NCBI GenBank assembly: GCA_021777565.1 | Contig: JAJYDJ010000003.1 | Location: 62,001 to 126,000, forward strand | Source of the DNA: a bacterium | Lineage (GTDB): Bacteria > Patescibacteria > Microgenomatia > Levybacterales > UBA12049 | DNA length: 64,000 nt | Direction of reading: 5' to 3' | In this document: piece after piece, positions 5,554-13,582 of the stretch | Numbering within the stretch: position 1 is the stretch's first letter | How the letters are laid out: every line of letters starts with the position of its first letter | Made by a program: the position numbers and the translations under genes | The notes under the pieces: model-generated | The model's input: only the letters and a program-made list of their open reading frames with translations | Databases searched by the model: none | What the model was told of the DNA's origin: nothing

Positions 5554-8388
5554 ATGTGGTGTAAAAACGATAGTTATAGATTCAAAAGAATGTATTCCAC
5601 ACAAAAAGGCAGATCCCCTACATATACATGTAAAATACTTTTTGTTATGATACATATGCTTTTATCTTCTGCCCTCAAAAGTATATATATGTCACCTATC
5701 CCTCACTGTATTATTAAAGTAGAATTGATTCAGAATACTCCTGTCTTCTCTTGTTATACTCTTCCTCACATCTCTTTTATTTCGTTTACTCCTATTTTTT
5801 ATCTCACACTTCATAGTGTAATTTTCATCTGTTCTGTGTTGTTATTTCTTCTCTGTCTTCGTGGTTTCATACAAATGAAAAGACAATTATCTGAAACACA
5901 TGTACTCCTTGAAATAATACCCCCTTCAGATACTAAGCAGACAACACTTACTACAGAACAATTTATGACAAATTTGCATAGTATCGGACAAAATAGATCA
6001 TGGTTTGATAAATTAGTTGGGAAGAAAAATATTTTTTCTCTTGAGCTTATTGCTACGAAAGAAAAAGGAATACGTTACGTGTTAGGTGTGCCAAAAGAAA
6101 TTGTTCCTATCATCAAAAGACAAGTACTCTCATTCTTAAAAGGAGCCACCATAACAGATACTGATGATTCCCTTCAGAGTATCAACAAACCTACCCATGG
6201 GATGATACGAGAACTTACGTTTCAGAGTCATTATGTATACTCTTTGCAAGAGCAATCATCACTTTCTCAGTATGATCCAATTGCATATATGACAGGGCAC
6301 ATGACAAGGCTTGGAGAGCATGAGACAATACTTCTACAAATAGTTATTACCCCAGTTACAAAGAGTTCTCACTGGTCAATATATACCTTCATTCAAAAAA
6401 CTATTCATAGAATTGAGCTTGGAGAAGACGTATCTGAAAACATAAAGAGTCATCATTCACTCTCTGCCACTATCCTTATGACTCTGCTCCTCTCTGTACC
6501 ATTTATACTCTTCGCACCTTATACGATCATTTCTCAGATTCTCCGTCCTACGAAAGATGGTAACTTTTTTCCCCTATGGCTATATACAGGCGAGAAGAAA
6601 AATCCTATGGACAGACTTACTCCTGAGAAACAGGAAATACAAAGAGATATCGCTCACAAATTGCAAAAAGAACTTTTTGAAACAACAATAAGAATTTACA
6701 GTTCCCACGAAGACCGACAAGGACAAAAGGAACGAATGCAAGGCATTCTGTCATCCTTTCAACCACTTCATACTCACTTGCAAAGGTTACATACAAAGTT
6801 TTCAATCGATGCCACGCAGTGGATTCAAGAATTCTTCCTCATGCATAGAATACTTGCGTTCAAGGGTAATCCTATTCTTTCAGTTTCAGAACTCGCAAAT
6901 CTGTATCACTTTCCATATACGCCAATCACACATACAGAAGATTTAGTGCAAAGCAAAAATCAAGAACTTCCTGTACCACTTTCTCTCAAAAATAGTACTG
7001 ACCTTGCTATTACTTTTGCTACGAATTCCTATGGGGGAATACCAACATCAATTGGACAAGATGCAAACCAAAGAAGAAAGCACACATATATTATTGGGGG
7101 TACTGGTACTGGAAAGACAACGCTTCTTTATACAATGATTATGCAAGATATTATAGCAGGACATGGAATCAATGTGACCGATCCACATGGTGATCTTATA
7201 CAGAAGATCTTGCAAACCATACCAGAAAATCGACAAGATGATGTTGTTCTTTTTGACCCTGACGATACTGAACATCCCTGTGGTTTTAATATTTTAGAGA
7301 TGCCCCAAGTACTTTCCAAGGAAGAAATGGAAAAGTATAAGGACCAACTCTGTGGTATCTTGATTGCTACTTTTCAAAAACTATTTCCTTCACGAGTAAA
7401 CGCCTATCGTATGGAACATATTTTGCGACAGGCGATTTTGACTGTACTTGAGACAGAAAGTCCAACACTTTTTACCATACAGAAGCTACTTACGGATTAC
7501 AAATATAGAAAGAGTGTTGTTGAACAACTCACTGATCCTATTTTAATTAATTTCTGGAAAAAAGAATTCGCTTCAATGGGATCCATGCAGAGAGCAGATG
7601 CTACTTCACCAATCACAACACGCCTCGGTGAATTCTTTGCGTCACATATGGCACGAAACATCCTACTCCAAAAACATACTACTATTGATTTCACGGATAT
7701 TATGAATAATAAAAAGATATTACTTTGTGATCTTTCGAAAGGGAAAATTACTGAAAGCATGAGCTCTTTCTTTGGTGCATTGATTACCGCGCAAATCGAA
7801 ATTACTGCACAACAGAGAGCACGACTACAAGAAAAGGATCGTGTAGATTTCTATGTGTATATTGATGAATTCCAAAATTTTGCCACACCAAGCTTTGCGC
7901 AAATGATGGGAGAATCACGAAAATATCGATTAAATACGATTCTTGCCCATCAGACGATCGCACAGATTGAAGATACAAATTTCATAGATATCGTTCTTGC
8001 AAATACTGGTACAGTTATTTCATTTCATACAGGGAGTCCGAGAGATGAGAGATATCTCCTACCATTCTTCGTACCAGAAGTGCTACCAGGACAGTTGAAT
8101 TCACTGCCACCCTATCACTTTTACATAAAAATCTCCAACAGCACCCCAGCTACCGTCTTTACTGGACAAACCGAGATTCTTATTTACCCTGAGAATCAAG
8201 AAAGAGCAAACAGTATCAGAGAACTTTCAAGAAACAAGTACACAAAGCAGAAATCAGAGATAGAAAGAGAAATAGTAACATTGCTCGAAGATAATGTTTC
8301 AGAAAAGAATACTGCTGATGCACAAGATCAGCTACAAAAAGCAAAAGAGTATCACTTAAAAGATGGAGGTTCTCATGAAAAGAAGTAA
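5554..8388 (+). CDS. TraG/TraD-like conjugative coupling ATPase
   Basis: A 944-residue protein. Its C-terminal half is a P-loop ATPase of the VirD4/TraG/TraD type: Walker A GGTGTGKTT near residues 514-522, VTDPHGDL soon after, and Walker B FYVYIDEF near 766-773. A membrane segment lies near 82-104 and a hydrophobic pair near 304-330. Coupling proteins bring the relaxase-DNA complex to the type IV channel and pump the DNA. The first 100 residues have an odd composition and several possible starts, none with a clear ribosome binding site, so the true start may be further in. The end overlaps the Replic_Relax gene by 14 bases, which supports a mobilisation pair. Confidence 0.85.
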   Translation: MWCKNDSYRFKRMYSTQKGRSPTYTCKILFVMIHMLLSSALKSIYMSPIPHCIIKVELIQNTPVFSCYTLPHISFISFTPIFYLTLHSVIFICSVLLFLLCLRGFIQMKRQLSETHVLLEIIPPSDTKQTTLTTEQFMTNLHSIGQNRSWFDKLVGKKNIFSLELIATKEKGIRYVLGVPKEIVPIIKRQVLSFLKGATITDTDDSLQSINKPTHGMIRELTFQSHYVYSLQEQSSLSQYDPIAYMTGHMTRLGEHETILLQIVITPVTKSSHWSIYTFIQKTIHRIELGEDVSENIKSHHSLSATILMTLLLSVPFILFAPYTIISQILRPTKDGNFFPLWLYTGEKKNPMDRLTPEKQEIQRDIAHKLQKELFETTIRIYSSHEDRQGQKERMQGILSSFQPLHTHLQRLHTKFSIDATQWIQEFFLMHRILAFKGNPILSVSELANLYHFPYTPITHTEDLVQSKNQELPVPLSLKNSTDLAITFATNSYGGIPTSIGQDANQRRKHTYIIGGTGTGKTTLLYTMIMQDIIAGHGINVTDPHGDLIQKILQTIPENRQDDVVLFDPDDTEHPCGFNILEMPQVLSKEEMEKYKDQLCGILIATFQKLFPSRVNAYRMEHILRQAILTVLETESPTLFTIQKLLTDYKYRKSVVEQLTDPILINFWKKEFASMGSMQRADATSPITTRLGEFFASHMARNILLQKHTTIDFTDIMNNKKILLCDLSKGKITESMSSFFGALITAQIEITAQQRARLQEKDRVDFYVYIDEFQNFATPSFAQMMGESRKYRLNTILAHQTIAQIEDTNFIDIVLANTGTVISFHTGSPRDERYLLPFFVPEVLPGQLNSLPPYHFYIKISNSTPATVFTGQTEILIYPENQERANSIRELSRNKYTKQKSEIEREIVTLLEDNVSEKNTADAQDQLQKAKEYHLKDGGSHEKK

Positions 8389-9148
8389 TGTATACATACA
8401 TAACGTTACCCCAGAACAACAGAAAATACTTTGTTGGCTAGCACTATTTACTATACTCACAAAAAAACATATGCAGAAATTGCTCAGACATAAAGATCAT
8501 AAATGGGTATCTGTCTGCATATCCAGACTACAAGCAGATGGATATGTGAAGGAAGTGCCCTTCACATTTGGAAGAACGAAAATTTTTGCATTATCAACCA
8601 AAGGAATGCTACTAGTAAAACGTATAAACACAACAGATACACAGCACAAGCAAATTGCTAAAAATATCTCATTTGCACAGATTGATCGTTTCTTGTGTAT
8701 TGCAGACGTATATGTACAACTCAATGAAAATAGTAAAGATACACTTTCATTTATCGCTAAGGCAAATCTCTCACGCGAAAGTAAAATAATAACACCGGAT
8801 GCATATCTAACATATACAGAAAGTACTCGAATAAAGACATATTTCCTTGAATTAGATAGAGAAACACAAAGCATGAATCCTATGGAAAAGAAACTTGAAA
8901 GATATTCACAGTACTTTTACTCAAAACAATGGAAAAGAATAACGCCAGACCACTTTCCAGCTGTTTGTATCATATGTTTCACACAAGAAAGAAAAAGGAA
9001 TTTGATGAATTTAGCAGAAGACCTATTTAATACGTCTCACTTCGCTCCTATTGTGTTTAAATTTACTACGCTAGATGAAATAAACAATGGTACACAAAAA
9101 GATATCTGCCTTGTTCCGTTCGAAAAAAAATTATATCCTATCCTATAG
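8375..9148 (+). CDS. Replic_Relax-family protein (replication-relaxation/mobilisation)
   Basis: The ATG at 8375 (MKRSNVY...) has a GGAGGT ribosome binding site with ideal spacing inside the end of the coupling-protein gene. The product has 257 residues: a winged-helix-like N-terminus (LTKKHMQKLL...VSVCISRLQADGYV) and a core with YFLELDRETQSMNPMEKKLERYSQYF. The ELDR-x-T plus K-L-x-x-Y pattern is typical of the Replic_Relax family, found on plasmids and integrative elements of Gram-positives and CPR bacteria. Next to a coupling ATPase it most likely processes or recognises transfer DNA. Nicking activity has not been established for every member. Confidence 0.8.
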   Translation: MKRSNVYIHNVTPEQQKILCWLALFTILTKKHMQKLLRHKDHKWVSVCISRLQADGYVKEVPFTFGRTKIFALSTKGMLLVKRINTTDTQHKQIAKNISFAQIDRFLCIADVYVQLNENSKDTLSFIAKANLSRESKIITPDAYLTYTESTRIKTYFLELDRETQSMNPMEKKLERYSQYFYSKQWKRITPDHFPAVCIICFTQERKRNLMNLAEDLFNTSHFAPIVFKFTTLDEINNGTQKDICLVPFEKKLYPIL

Positions 9149-9249
9149 GTAAATATACATCTGGATGTTAGATGTGCCAGTTTTGTTTTAATAATATTTA
9201 ACTATAATCTCAGTATAAAGTGGCGATAAGAATATATGTAGGTCAAAAA

Positions 9250-9278
9250 CTGACAACAATACACTTTTAGTGTATAAT
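9250..9278 (+). promoter_or_regulatory. Promoter of the TS-like gene
   Basis: CTGACA (9250-9255) and TATAAT (9273-9278) with a 17-base spacer. Transcription would start near 9285 and leave an untranslated leader of about 80 bases before the ATG at 9365, longer than most leaders in this window. Confidence 0.6.
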
Positions 9279-9286
9279 ACCTTTTC

Positions 9287-9355
9287 AAGAACAAAGATCT
9301 ACCTAGAAACTCAGCTGGGAGTATAATTGAGATGACAATTTAGATATACGTTCTT
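9287..9355 (+). promoter_or_regulatory. Structured 5' leader of the TS-like gene
   Basis: Two stems close the leader: AAGAAC (9287-9292) with GTTCTT (9350-9355), and inside it ATCTA (9297-9301) with TAGAT (9341-9345), with a symmetric 4x4 internal loop. A further short pairing CTCA/TGAG (9310-9313, 9328-9331) is possible. No known riboswitch class is recognised. Confidence 0.35.
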
Positions 9356-9364
9356 AATAAATAT

Positions 9365-9988
9365 ATGTATACAATTACAGGCACGGCAGGCAATAACTGG
9401 CTTGAATATTGCAAATTAGTACTAGAGTACGGGTCAGACTTTCATGATGAGGGAGAGAAGATCAAAGAACTCCTTGATGTATTCATTCTTTTTGATAATT
9501 TCGATCCTAATGACTCTATTTTCGTTAAATACGGCAATCCTCATACAATTGACTTGTATAAACAGAAAATGATCTCATTGGAGATCATTCCTGAGCTCAA
9601 TACTACCTATGGCAAAAGATTATATGCACAGCAAGGCTTTGATCAGATTAAGTGGCTTACTGATAGGCTAAAAAGGAAACCAGAGACAAAATCAGCAACA
9701 ATCTCTCTTTTACTTCCTGATGACCCTGGACCACGTATTCCATGTTTAACGACTATTGACTGTAAAGTGCGTGGTGGAAAACTGCACATGACCGTATTCT
9801 TCAGATCCCAAAATGTAGCACGCTCCTATGCAAACTTCATTAGCGTTCACTACTTACACGAGAAGATTGCAATTGATTCTGGACATCCACTAGGGCAAAT
9901 GAAGTTTATTGTCTCTTCAGCCCATATTTATGAAAGGGACATAGAACCTGTAAAGAAGATCTTGGAAGAGACCAGTGAGTTAAGATAA
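9365..9988 (+). CDS. Divergent thymidylate-synthase-superfamily enzyme
   Basis: A 207-residue protein whose second half follows the thymidylate synthase pattern. RIPC with candidate nucleophile Cys127 matches the PPC motif, RSQN (147-150) matches RSxD, and AHIY (His187, Tyr189) matches the THLY nucleotide-binding motif; YG at 82-83 and Gln94 also fit. Relative to true ThyA, the Asp after RS is Asn150, and the paired phosphate-binding arginines appear as Lys-Ser (109-110). That suggests a different substrate, as in CMP/dCMP hydroxymethylases such as MilA or BcmA. It is also much shorter than ThyA (about 264). It has its own promoter and leader and opens the cargo block. A degenerate ThyA cannot be excluded. 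Confidence 0.65.
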   Translation: MYTITGTAGNNWLEYCKLVLEYGSDFHDEGEKIKELLDVFILFDNFDPNDSIFVKYGNPHTIDLYKQKMISLEIIPELNTTYGKRLYAQQGFDQIKWLTDRLKRKPETKSATISLLLPDDPGPRIPCLTTIDCKVRGGKLHMTVFFRSQNVARSYANFISVHYLHEKIAIDSGHPLGQMKFIVSSAHIYERDIEPVKKILEETSELR

Positions 9989-10003
9989 TACCAGATACTT
10001 ATA

Positions 10004-10591
10004 TCATACATCTGCATTTTTATATCTATCATCAGCTTTCATTTCTTTACGAATTAATCCTCGTATAAGTTCCGTCTTACTTTTTTTGTGAATGAAGGCA
10101 GACCACTCAATGTATCTATCTTCTTGAGAGCTCAGAACTAAATTAAATCTTGTCTTTTTACCAGTTTTATTTTCTTCTAAGAACTTTTCAATAATTTCAG
10201 GTAACTCATTTGTGTTTGTGTACACTTCATCATTTAAAAGCTCTGATATAACTCCATTCGTTGTAAGTGAAAACATATCCCTATTTGTAGATTGATGCAA
10301 ATGGAGAACTGGTTTGCCTTTCTGAAGTGCAATTGTCATCTGATGTCCTGCAGTAAGACCCTTTACCGTTCCTTCAACAATAGCTACATCAGCGTTAATA
10401 ATAGAGGTAATAATATCTGCGTAGAGTTTATCGAAATCAACTTTATTCTTAGTTTCTTGGTTTTGTAGGGCCTCATCAATCCAATCTCTAGTCAACTCAT
10501 GTCCGAGACTCACGATTATTTCACAAATTTGTTTATAAATAGGGAAGTATTCAGGAAGTTTTGATGTTGAGGTGATAAAAACAACTTTCAT
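10004..10591 (-). CDS. Nucleoside deoxyribosyltransferase-like protein with RHH-like tail
   Basis: A 195-residue protein. The N-terminal Rossmann-like domain (MKVVFITSTS..., then INADVAIVEGTVKGLTAGHQMTIALQKGKPVLHLH, 66-99) resembles the nucleoside 2-deoxyribosyltransferase/nucleotide hydrolase family. The Glu nucleophile expected in that family's GxxxE-x-G stretch is not obvious (GHQMT here), so activity is uncertain. The C-terminal 45 residues (KKSKTELIRGLIRKEMKAD) look like a ribbon-helix-helix segment. The gene converges on the TS-like gene with a 15-base gap. In bacimethrin and mildiomycin pathways a TS-like hydroxymethylase is paired with a hydrolase of this family; whether that applies here is open. 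Confidence 0.6.
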   Translation of the reverse strand: MKVVFITSTSKLPEYFPIYKQICEIIVSLGHELTRDWIDEALQNQETKNKVDFDKLYADIITSIINADVAIVEGTVKGLTAGHQMTIALQKGKPVLHLHQSTNRDMFSLTTNGVISELLNDEVYTNTNELPEIIEKFLEENKTGKKTRFNLVLSSQEDRYIEWSAFIHKKSKTELIRGLIRKEMKADDRYKNADV

Positions 10592-10631
10592 ATATAAGAG
10601 CTATACTTAACTTCATTTATTTATGTAAAGT

Positions 10632-10656
10632 ATAACATCATTATACATGATGTTAT
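10632..10656. promoter_or_regulatory. Perfect 9-bp inverted repeat in the intergenic region
   Basis: ATAACATCA (10632-10640) and TGATGTTAT (10648-10656) with a 7-base spacer, upstream of the leftward deoxyribosyltransferase-like gene and ahead of the rightward sugar operon. There is no T-run, so an operator is more likely than a terminator. A TTGACA at 10709-10714 with TATACA at 10730-10735 (15-base spacer) may be the promoter of the rightward operon. Confidence 0.4.
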
Positions 10657-10782
10657 GTAATCCTTGTACCCCCATTACAAAGATACTGTTTAGATTTTGA
10701 ATTTCCTCTTGACACAGAATGAAATATGTTATACACATGAATATGTACATATATACACACTTGTGCATTGATGTACTAGTGA

Positions 10783-10950
10783 ATGATGCGTGCATTATTA
10801 GTTTGCCAAAAGTGTAGAAGAGAATATAAAGTTTCATCTAAGGATGAGTCTAAGTTTTCAGTATCACTACTAAAAGTGAGCGATGAGCTTTTAGTACATT
10901 CTGAGGTTTGTCCAAGGTTATATGGAAAAAGGAAAACTAAATCGAAATAA
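10783..10950 (+). CDS. Small putative zinc-binding protein, start of the sugar operon
   Basis: A 55-codon frame starting ATG ATG at 10783 encodes MMRALLVCQKCRREYKVSS... It has C-x2-C at residues 8-11 and a third cysteine in the later segment EVCPRLYG, then a basic tail ending in KRKTKSK. The composition is protein-like, and the stop lies four bases before the ATG I prefer for the dehydrogenase gene (10955). That tandem spacing fits an operon. With only three cysteines a complete zinc site is doubtful unless it dimerises. No family is recognised. Confidence 0.45.
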   Translation: MMRALLVCQKCRREYKVSSKDESKFSVSLLKVSDELLVHSEVCPRLYGKRKTKSK

Positions 10951-10954
10951 AAAT

Positions 10955-11962
10955 ATGAATAAAATACTAAAAGTAGGCATTATAGGCATGGGTGAGCAGA
11001 TGACTGACAACCTGCTTCCTAGCATATTACTCAATAACTCTGTCATCATAGATAGTGTATGTGATATTGATAAAGAGAAATTGCATATAGCAGAATCAAA
11101 ATATAACGTAGTTGGATGCCAGTCTTATCAAGAAATGCTTACTACTAGAGAACTCGATTGTATTGTAGTGGCATCAACACCCCAAGTTCACGAAGCTGTT
11201 ATACAGTTATCAATTGACAAAGGTATCCCTATCTTTGTCGAGAAACCTCCATTCGTTGATATATCTAGCCTAACTCATATCATGAGTGACCCTAAAGCAA
11301 AAGATTTAATAAGTGGGGTTGGCATTAATTTTAGTTACACTGACAGTTTATTAATTCTCAAGGAATTACTGAATGAAAAAAAGTTTGGCAATATTTTGTA
11401 TTGGAATATTAATCATCTTGCTAATAAACCAACGGAGGCGCTGTGGGGGCTAAATAGCGTACCTCAATCATTTTTGCTCGCGCAAGCGATTCACCCTTTG
11501 GCATTTATATTAAGCTTTGGTGATAATTATAAAATCAAAAGTATTGATTATAGCCAGTTTGCTGATCAACTTCTGTTAAATTTAAATTTAGATATAAATC
11601 GTAATGGAAAGTCCTTTGTTGCAAATATTACATCAGGAACTTGTTCCCCGCACTTTGAGTGGAATATGGAGATTATTACTGACCAAGGGAAAATATTACG
11701 AATCAATTCACTGTGGGAATTGGAGTTGCTAGATGCTGGGAAAAAAACAGATCTCGTTAAAAATACTAAAAGATGGAAAGACGTATGGCATCCAAGTCCT
11801 GTTGGAAATGGTCTAAAAAGGACAGGTTATTATCATGAGCTTTCATCTTTTTTTGATAGCGTAAGGGAAAATAAGACATTTTATCCTAACCTTTCTAATA
11901 TGTTTGCGGTATATACACTCATTGATCAAATAAGTAAAAACATAACTGTAAAATATGTATAA
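10955..11962 (+). CDS. Gfo/Idh/MocA-family sugar dehydrogenase
   Basis: The chosen ATG at 10955 gives MNKILKVGIIGMGEQ, placing the NAD-binding GxGxxx loop near the N-terminus as usual; a start at 10922 would overlap the small upstream gene. In 335 residues it shows the Rossmann fold and the EKP motif (PIFVEKPPF), the lysine-containing signature of this family. Members oxidise or reduce a sugar hydroxyl with NAD(P). Directly downstream, overlapping by 8 bases, is a DegT aminotransferase. That pair is the known logic for making an amino sugar: oxidation to a keto-sugar, then transamination. The substrate cannot be read from the sequence. Confidence 0.85.
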   Translation: MNKILKVGIIGMGEQMTDNLLPSILLNNSVIIDSVCDIDKEKLHIAESKYNVVGCQSYQEMLTTRELDCIVVASTPQVHEAVIQLSIDKGIPIFVEKPPFVDISSLTHIMSDPKAKDLISGVGINFSYTDSLLILKELLNEKKFGNILYWNINHLANKPTEALWGLNSVPQSFLLAQAIHPLAFILSFGDNYKIKSIDYSQFADQLLLNLNLDINRNGKSFVANITSGTCSPHFEWNMEIITDQGKILRINSLWELELLDAGKKTDLVKNTKRWKDVWHPSPVGNGLKRTGYYHELSSFFDSVRENKTFYPNLSNMFAVYTLIDQISKNITVKYV

Positions 11963-13091
11963 ACTTGAAAATAAATTCGTAAGTATTAACGCTGAAGATA
12001 TTCAATCTGTGACTGATTCTCTGAGGCAAAAACAGCTTGCTGGGACAGCAGATGTTGTAAAAACCTATGAGCAAAAACTGTCTGAATATTTTGCAGCCAA
12101 ATATGCCCATGCATGCAATTCTGGTACTGCTGGGATTGAGCTTATTCTTAGAGCTCTTGGCGTAGACGAGAACAGTGAAGTTTTATTGCCACCGACGGGT
12201 CCTGTGATGTGTGTATTGCCGATAATAGCAATTGGAGCAAAACCAGTTTTTGTCGATGTAGATTCATCATCTACTTTTGGTATTGATATTGAGGATTTGC
12301 AAAGAAAAATAACAAAAAAAACAAAAGCTCTTCTTGTAGTCCCCATGTGGGGATACCCAATCGAGATGAGTGAAATCAGAAAGATATGCCAAGAAAAACG
12401 AATTATTCTTATTGAAGACGCCTCACACTGTCACGGCAGTAAACTAGGAGAGCACTATGTTGGGACTCTTGCTGATCTTTCTATTTTTAGTACTCAAGAA
12501 AGAAAACTTGTCACGACAGGAGAAGGAGGATTTGTACTTACCAACACGCCTGAGATCAGTCAAGTAGTACAAGAAATGAGGAACTTCGGTAGGGCAACAA
12601 CAAATGTTGCATATTTTGATAGAAAAGTAGATGATTTTGGCGTACGTTTTGGCCTTAATTTTAGGCTTAGTGCAACAAATGCAGCTCTAGGGATATCCCA
12701 GCTAGAGAAATTGGATAATAAGATTAAACAAAGAACTCGAAATGCAGAATACATACGAGAGTCCTTGAATAATTGTAAAGACATTGAAGAAATACCAATT
12801 CTCTCTCATGCAATACCTAATTATTACTCAATAGTTTTTAAGATAAAAAATATGACAAACAACGCTGTGTTTGGGAAATATCTAGACGAGCATGGAATTA
12901 TATCTGACACATATAGATTTAACTATATGCCGCTATATCAAATGCCACTCTTTAGTTCATATGTTTCTTCATGTCCCAATGCAGAATCTGTAACAAAATC
13001 AATCTTTACGTTGCCGACACATGAAGGACTAATCCAGAAAGATTTAGATCATATTATTTCAACTGTAAAAGATTTTTATGCAAATACTTAA
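11955..13091 (+). CDS. DegT/DnrJ/EryC1-family sugar aminotransferase
   Basis: A 378-residue PLP enzyme. CNSGTAGIELILRAL (54-68) is the cofactor-phosphate region, EDASHCHG (154-161) carries the Asp that binds the pyridine nitrogen, and IFSTQERKLVTTGEGG places the PLP lysine at about Lys184. These are the conserved sites of sugar aminotransferases acting on nucleotide-linked keto-sugars. The usual Gln after HG is absent (HGSKL), a minor deviation. Its start lies within the last codons of the dehydrogenase and its end overlaps the NUDIX gene, so translation is coupled. Together with the dehydrogenase it should yield an amino sugar for the nearby glycosyltransferases. Confidence 0.88.
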   Translation: MYKLENKFVSINAEDIQSVTDSLRQKQLAGTADVVKTYEQKLSEYFAAKYAHACNSGTAGIELILRALGVDENSEVLLPPTGPVMCVLPIIAIGAKPVFVDVDSSSTFGIDIEDLQRKITKKTKALLVVPMWGYPIEMSEIRKICQEKRIILIEDASHCHGSKLGEHYVGTLADLSIFSTQERKLVTTGEGGFVLTNTPEISQVVQEMRNFGRATTNVAYFDRKVDDFGVRFGLNFRLSATNAALGISQLEKLDNKIKQRTRNAEYIRESLNNCKDIEEIPILSHAIPNYYSIVFKIKNMTNNAVFGKYLDEHGIISDTYRFNYMPLYQMPLFSSYVSSCPNAESVTKSIFTLPTHEGLIQKDLDHIISTVKDFYANT

Positions 13092-13581
13092 TAACTTGTT
13101 ATTGCCTGAGAAGTTCTGCAAACATGAGAGGCATATTACTGTTTCAGGCTACATCTTTAACAAAAGTCTAACAAAGGTAGTTTTACTTCATCACAAGAAA
13201 CTACACAAATGGATGGCTGCTGGTGGACATATTGAGGTAAATGAGTTACCGCATGAGGCTATTTCACGAGAGATTAAAGAAGAGGTAGGAGTTGAAGCGG
13301 ATTTTATTGATTCTATGATTGCTGCTAAGTTCGATTCTGTAAATGAGTGGAAGATGCCTTCGCCATATTTTGCCATGATGCAAGTAATCCCTGAAACAAA
13401 AACAAATCCCGAGCATTTACATTACGACTATAGCTATATACTCGTTGCACGCACAAAGAAATTGAATCCTAAACCAGATGAGTCACAAAAAGTTCAATGG
13501 TTCTCTTTACCTGAAGTGCTAAAACTGGAAACATTCCCTATTGTGCCAAAAATTTGTAAAGCGATACTTTCAAAAAAATAA
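13078..13581 (+). CDS. NUDIX hydrolase
   Basis: A 167-residue protein with a complete Nudix box starting at Gly50: GHIEVNELPHEAISREIKEEVG, including Arg64-Glu65 and Glu68-Glu69 for metal binding. NUDIX enzymes cleave nucleoside diphosphates linked to another group, such as dNTPs or nucleotide sugars. The start lies 14 bases inside the end of the aminotransferase gene. In this block it could act on an activated sugar or on a modified nucleotide; the sequence does not tell which. Confidence 0.9.
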   Translation: MQILNNLLLPEKFCKHERHITVSGYIFNKSLTKVVLLHHKKLHKWMAAGGHIEVNELPHEAISREIKEEVGVEADFIDSMIAAKFDSVNEWKMPSPYFAMMQVIPETKTNPEHLHYDYSYILVARTKKLNPKPDESQKVQWFSLPEVLKLETFPIVPKICKAILSKK

Positions 13582-13582
13582 T

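Noticed and set aside
5554..5870. Separate small membrane-protein gene ahead of the coupling ATPase
   Set aside because: The first 100 residues look unlike the rest, but they are in frame with it and no stop or second start with a ribosome binding site separates them; an uncertain start is the simpler reading.
10613..10837. Leftward 74-codon frame upstream of the sugar operon
   Set aside because: Low-complexity hydrophobic translation, no ribosome binding site, overlaps the intergenic palindrome and the promoter-like sequences.
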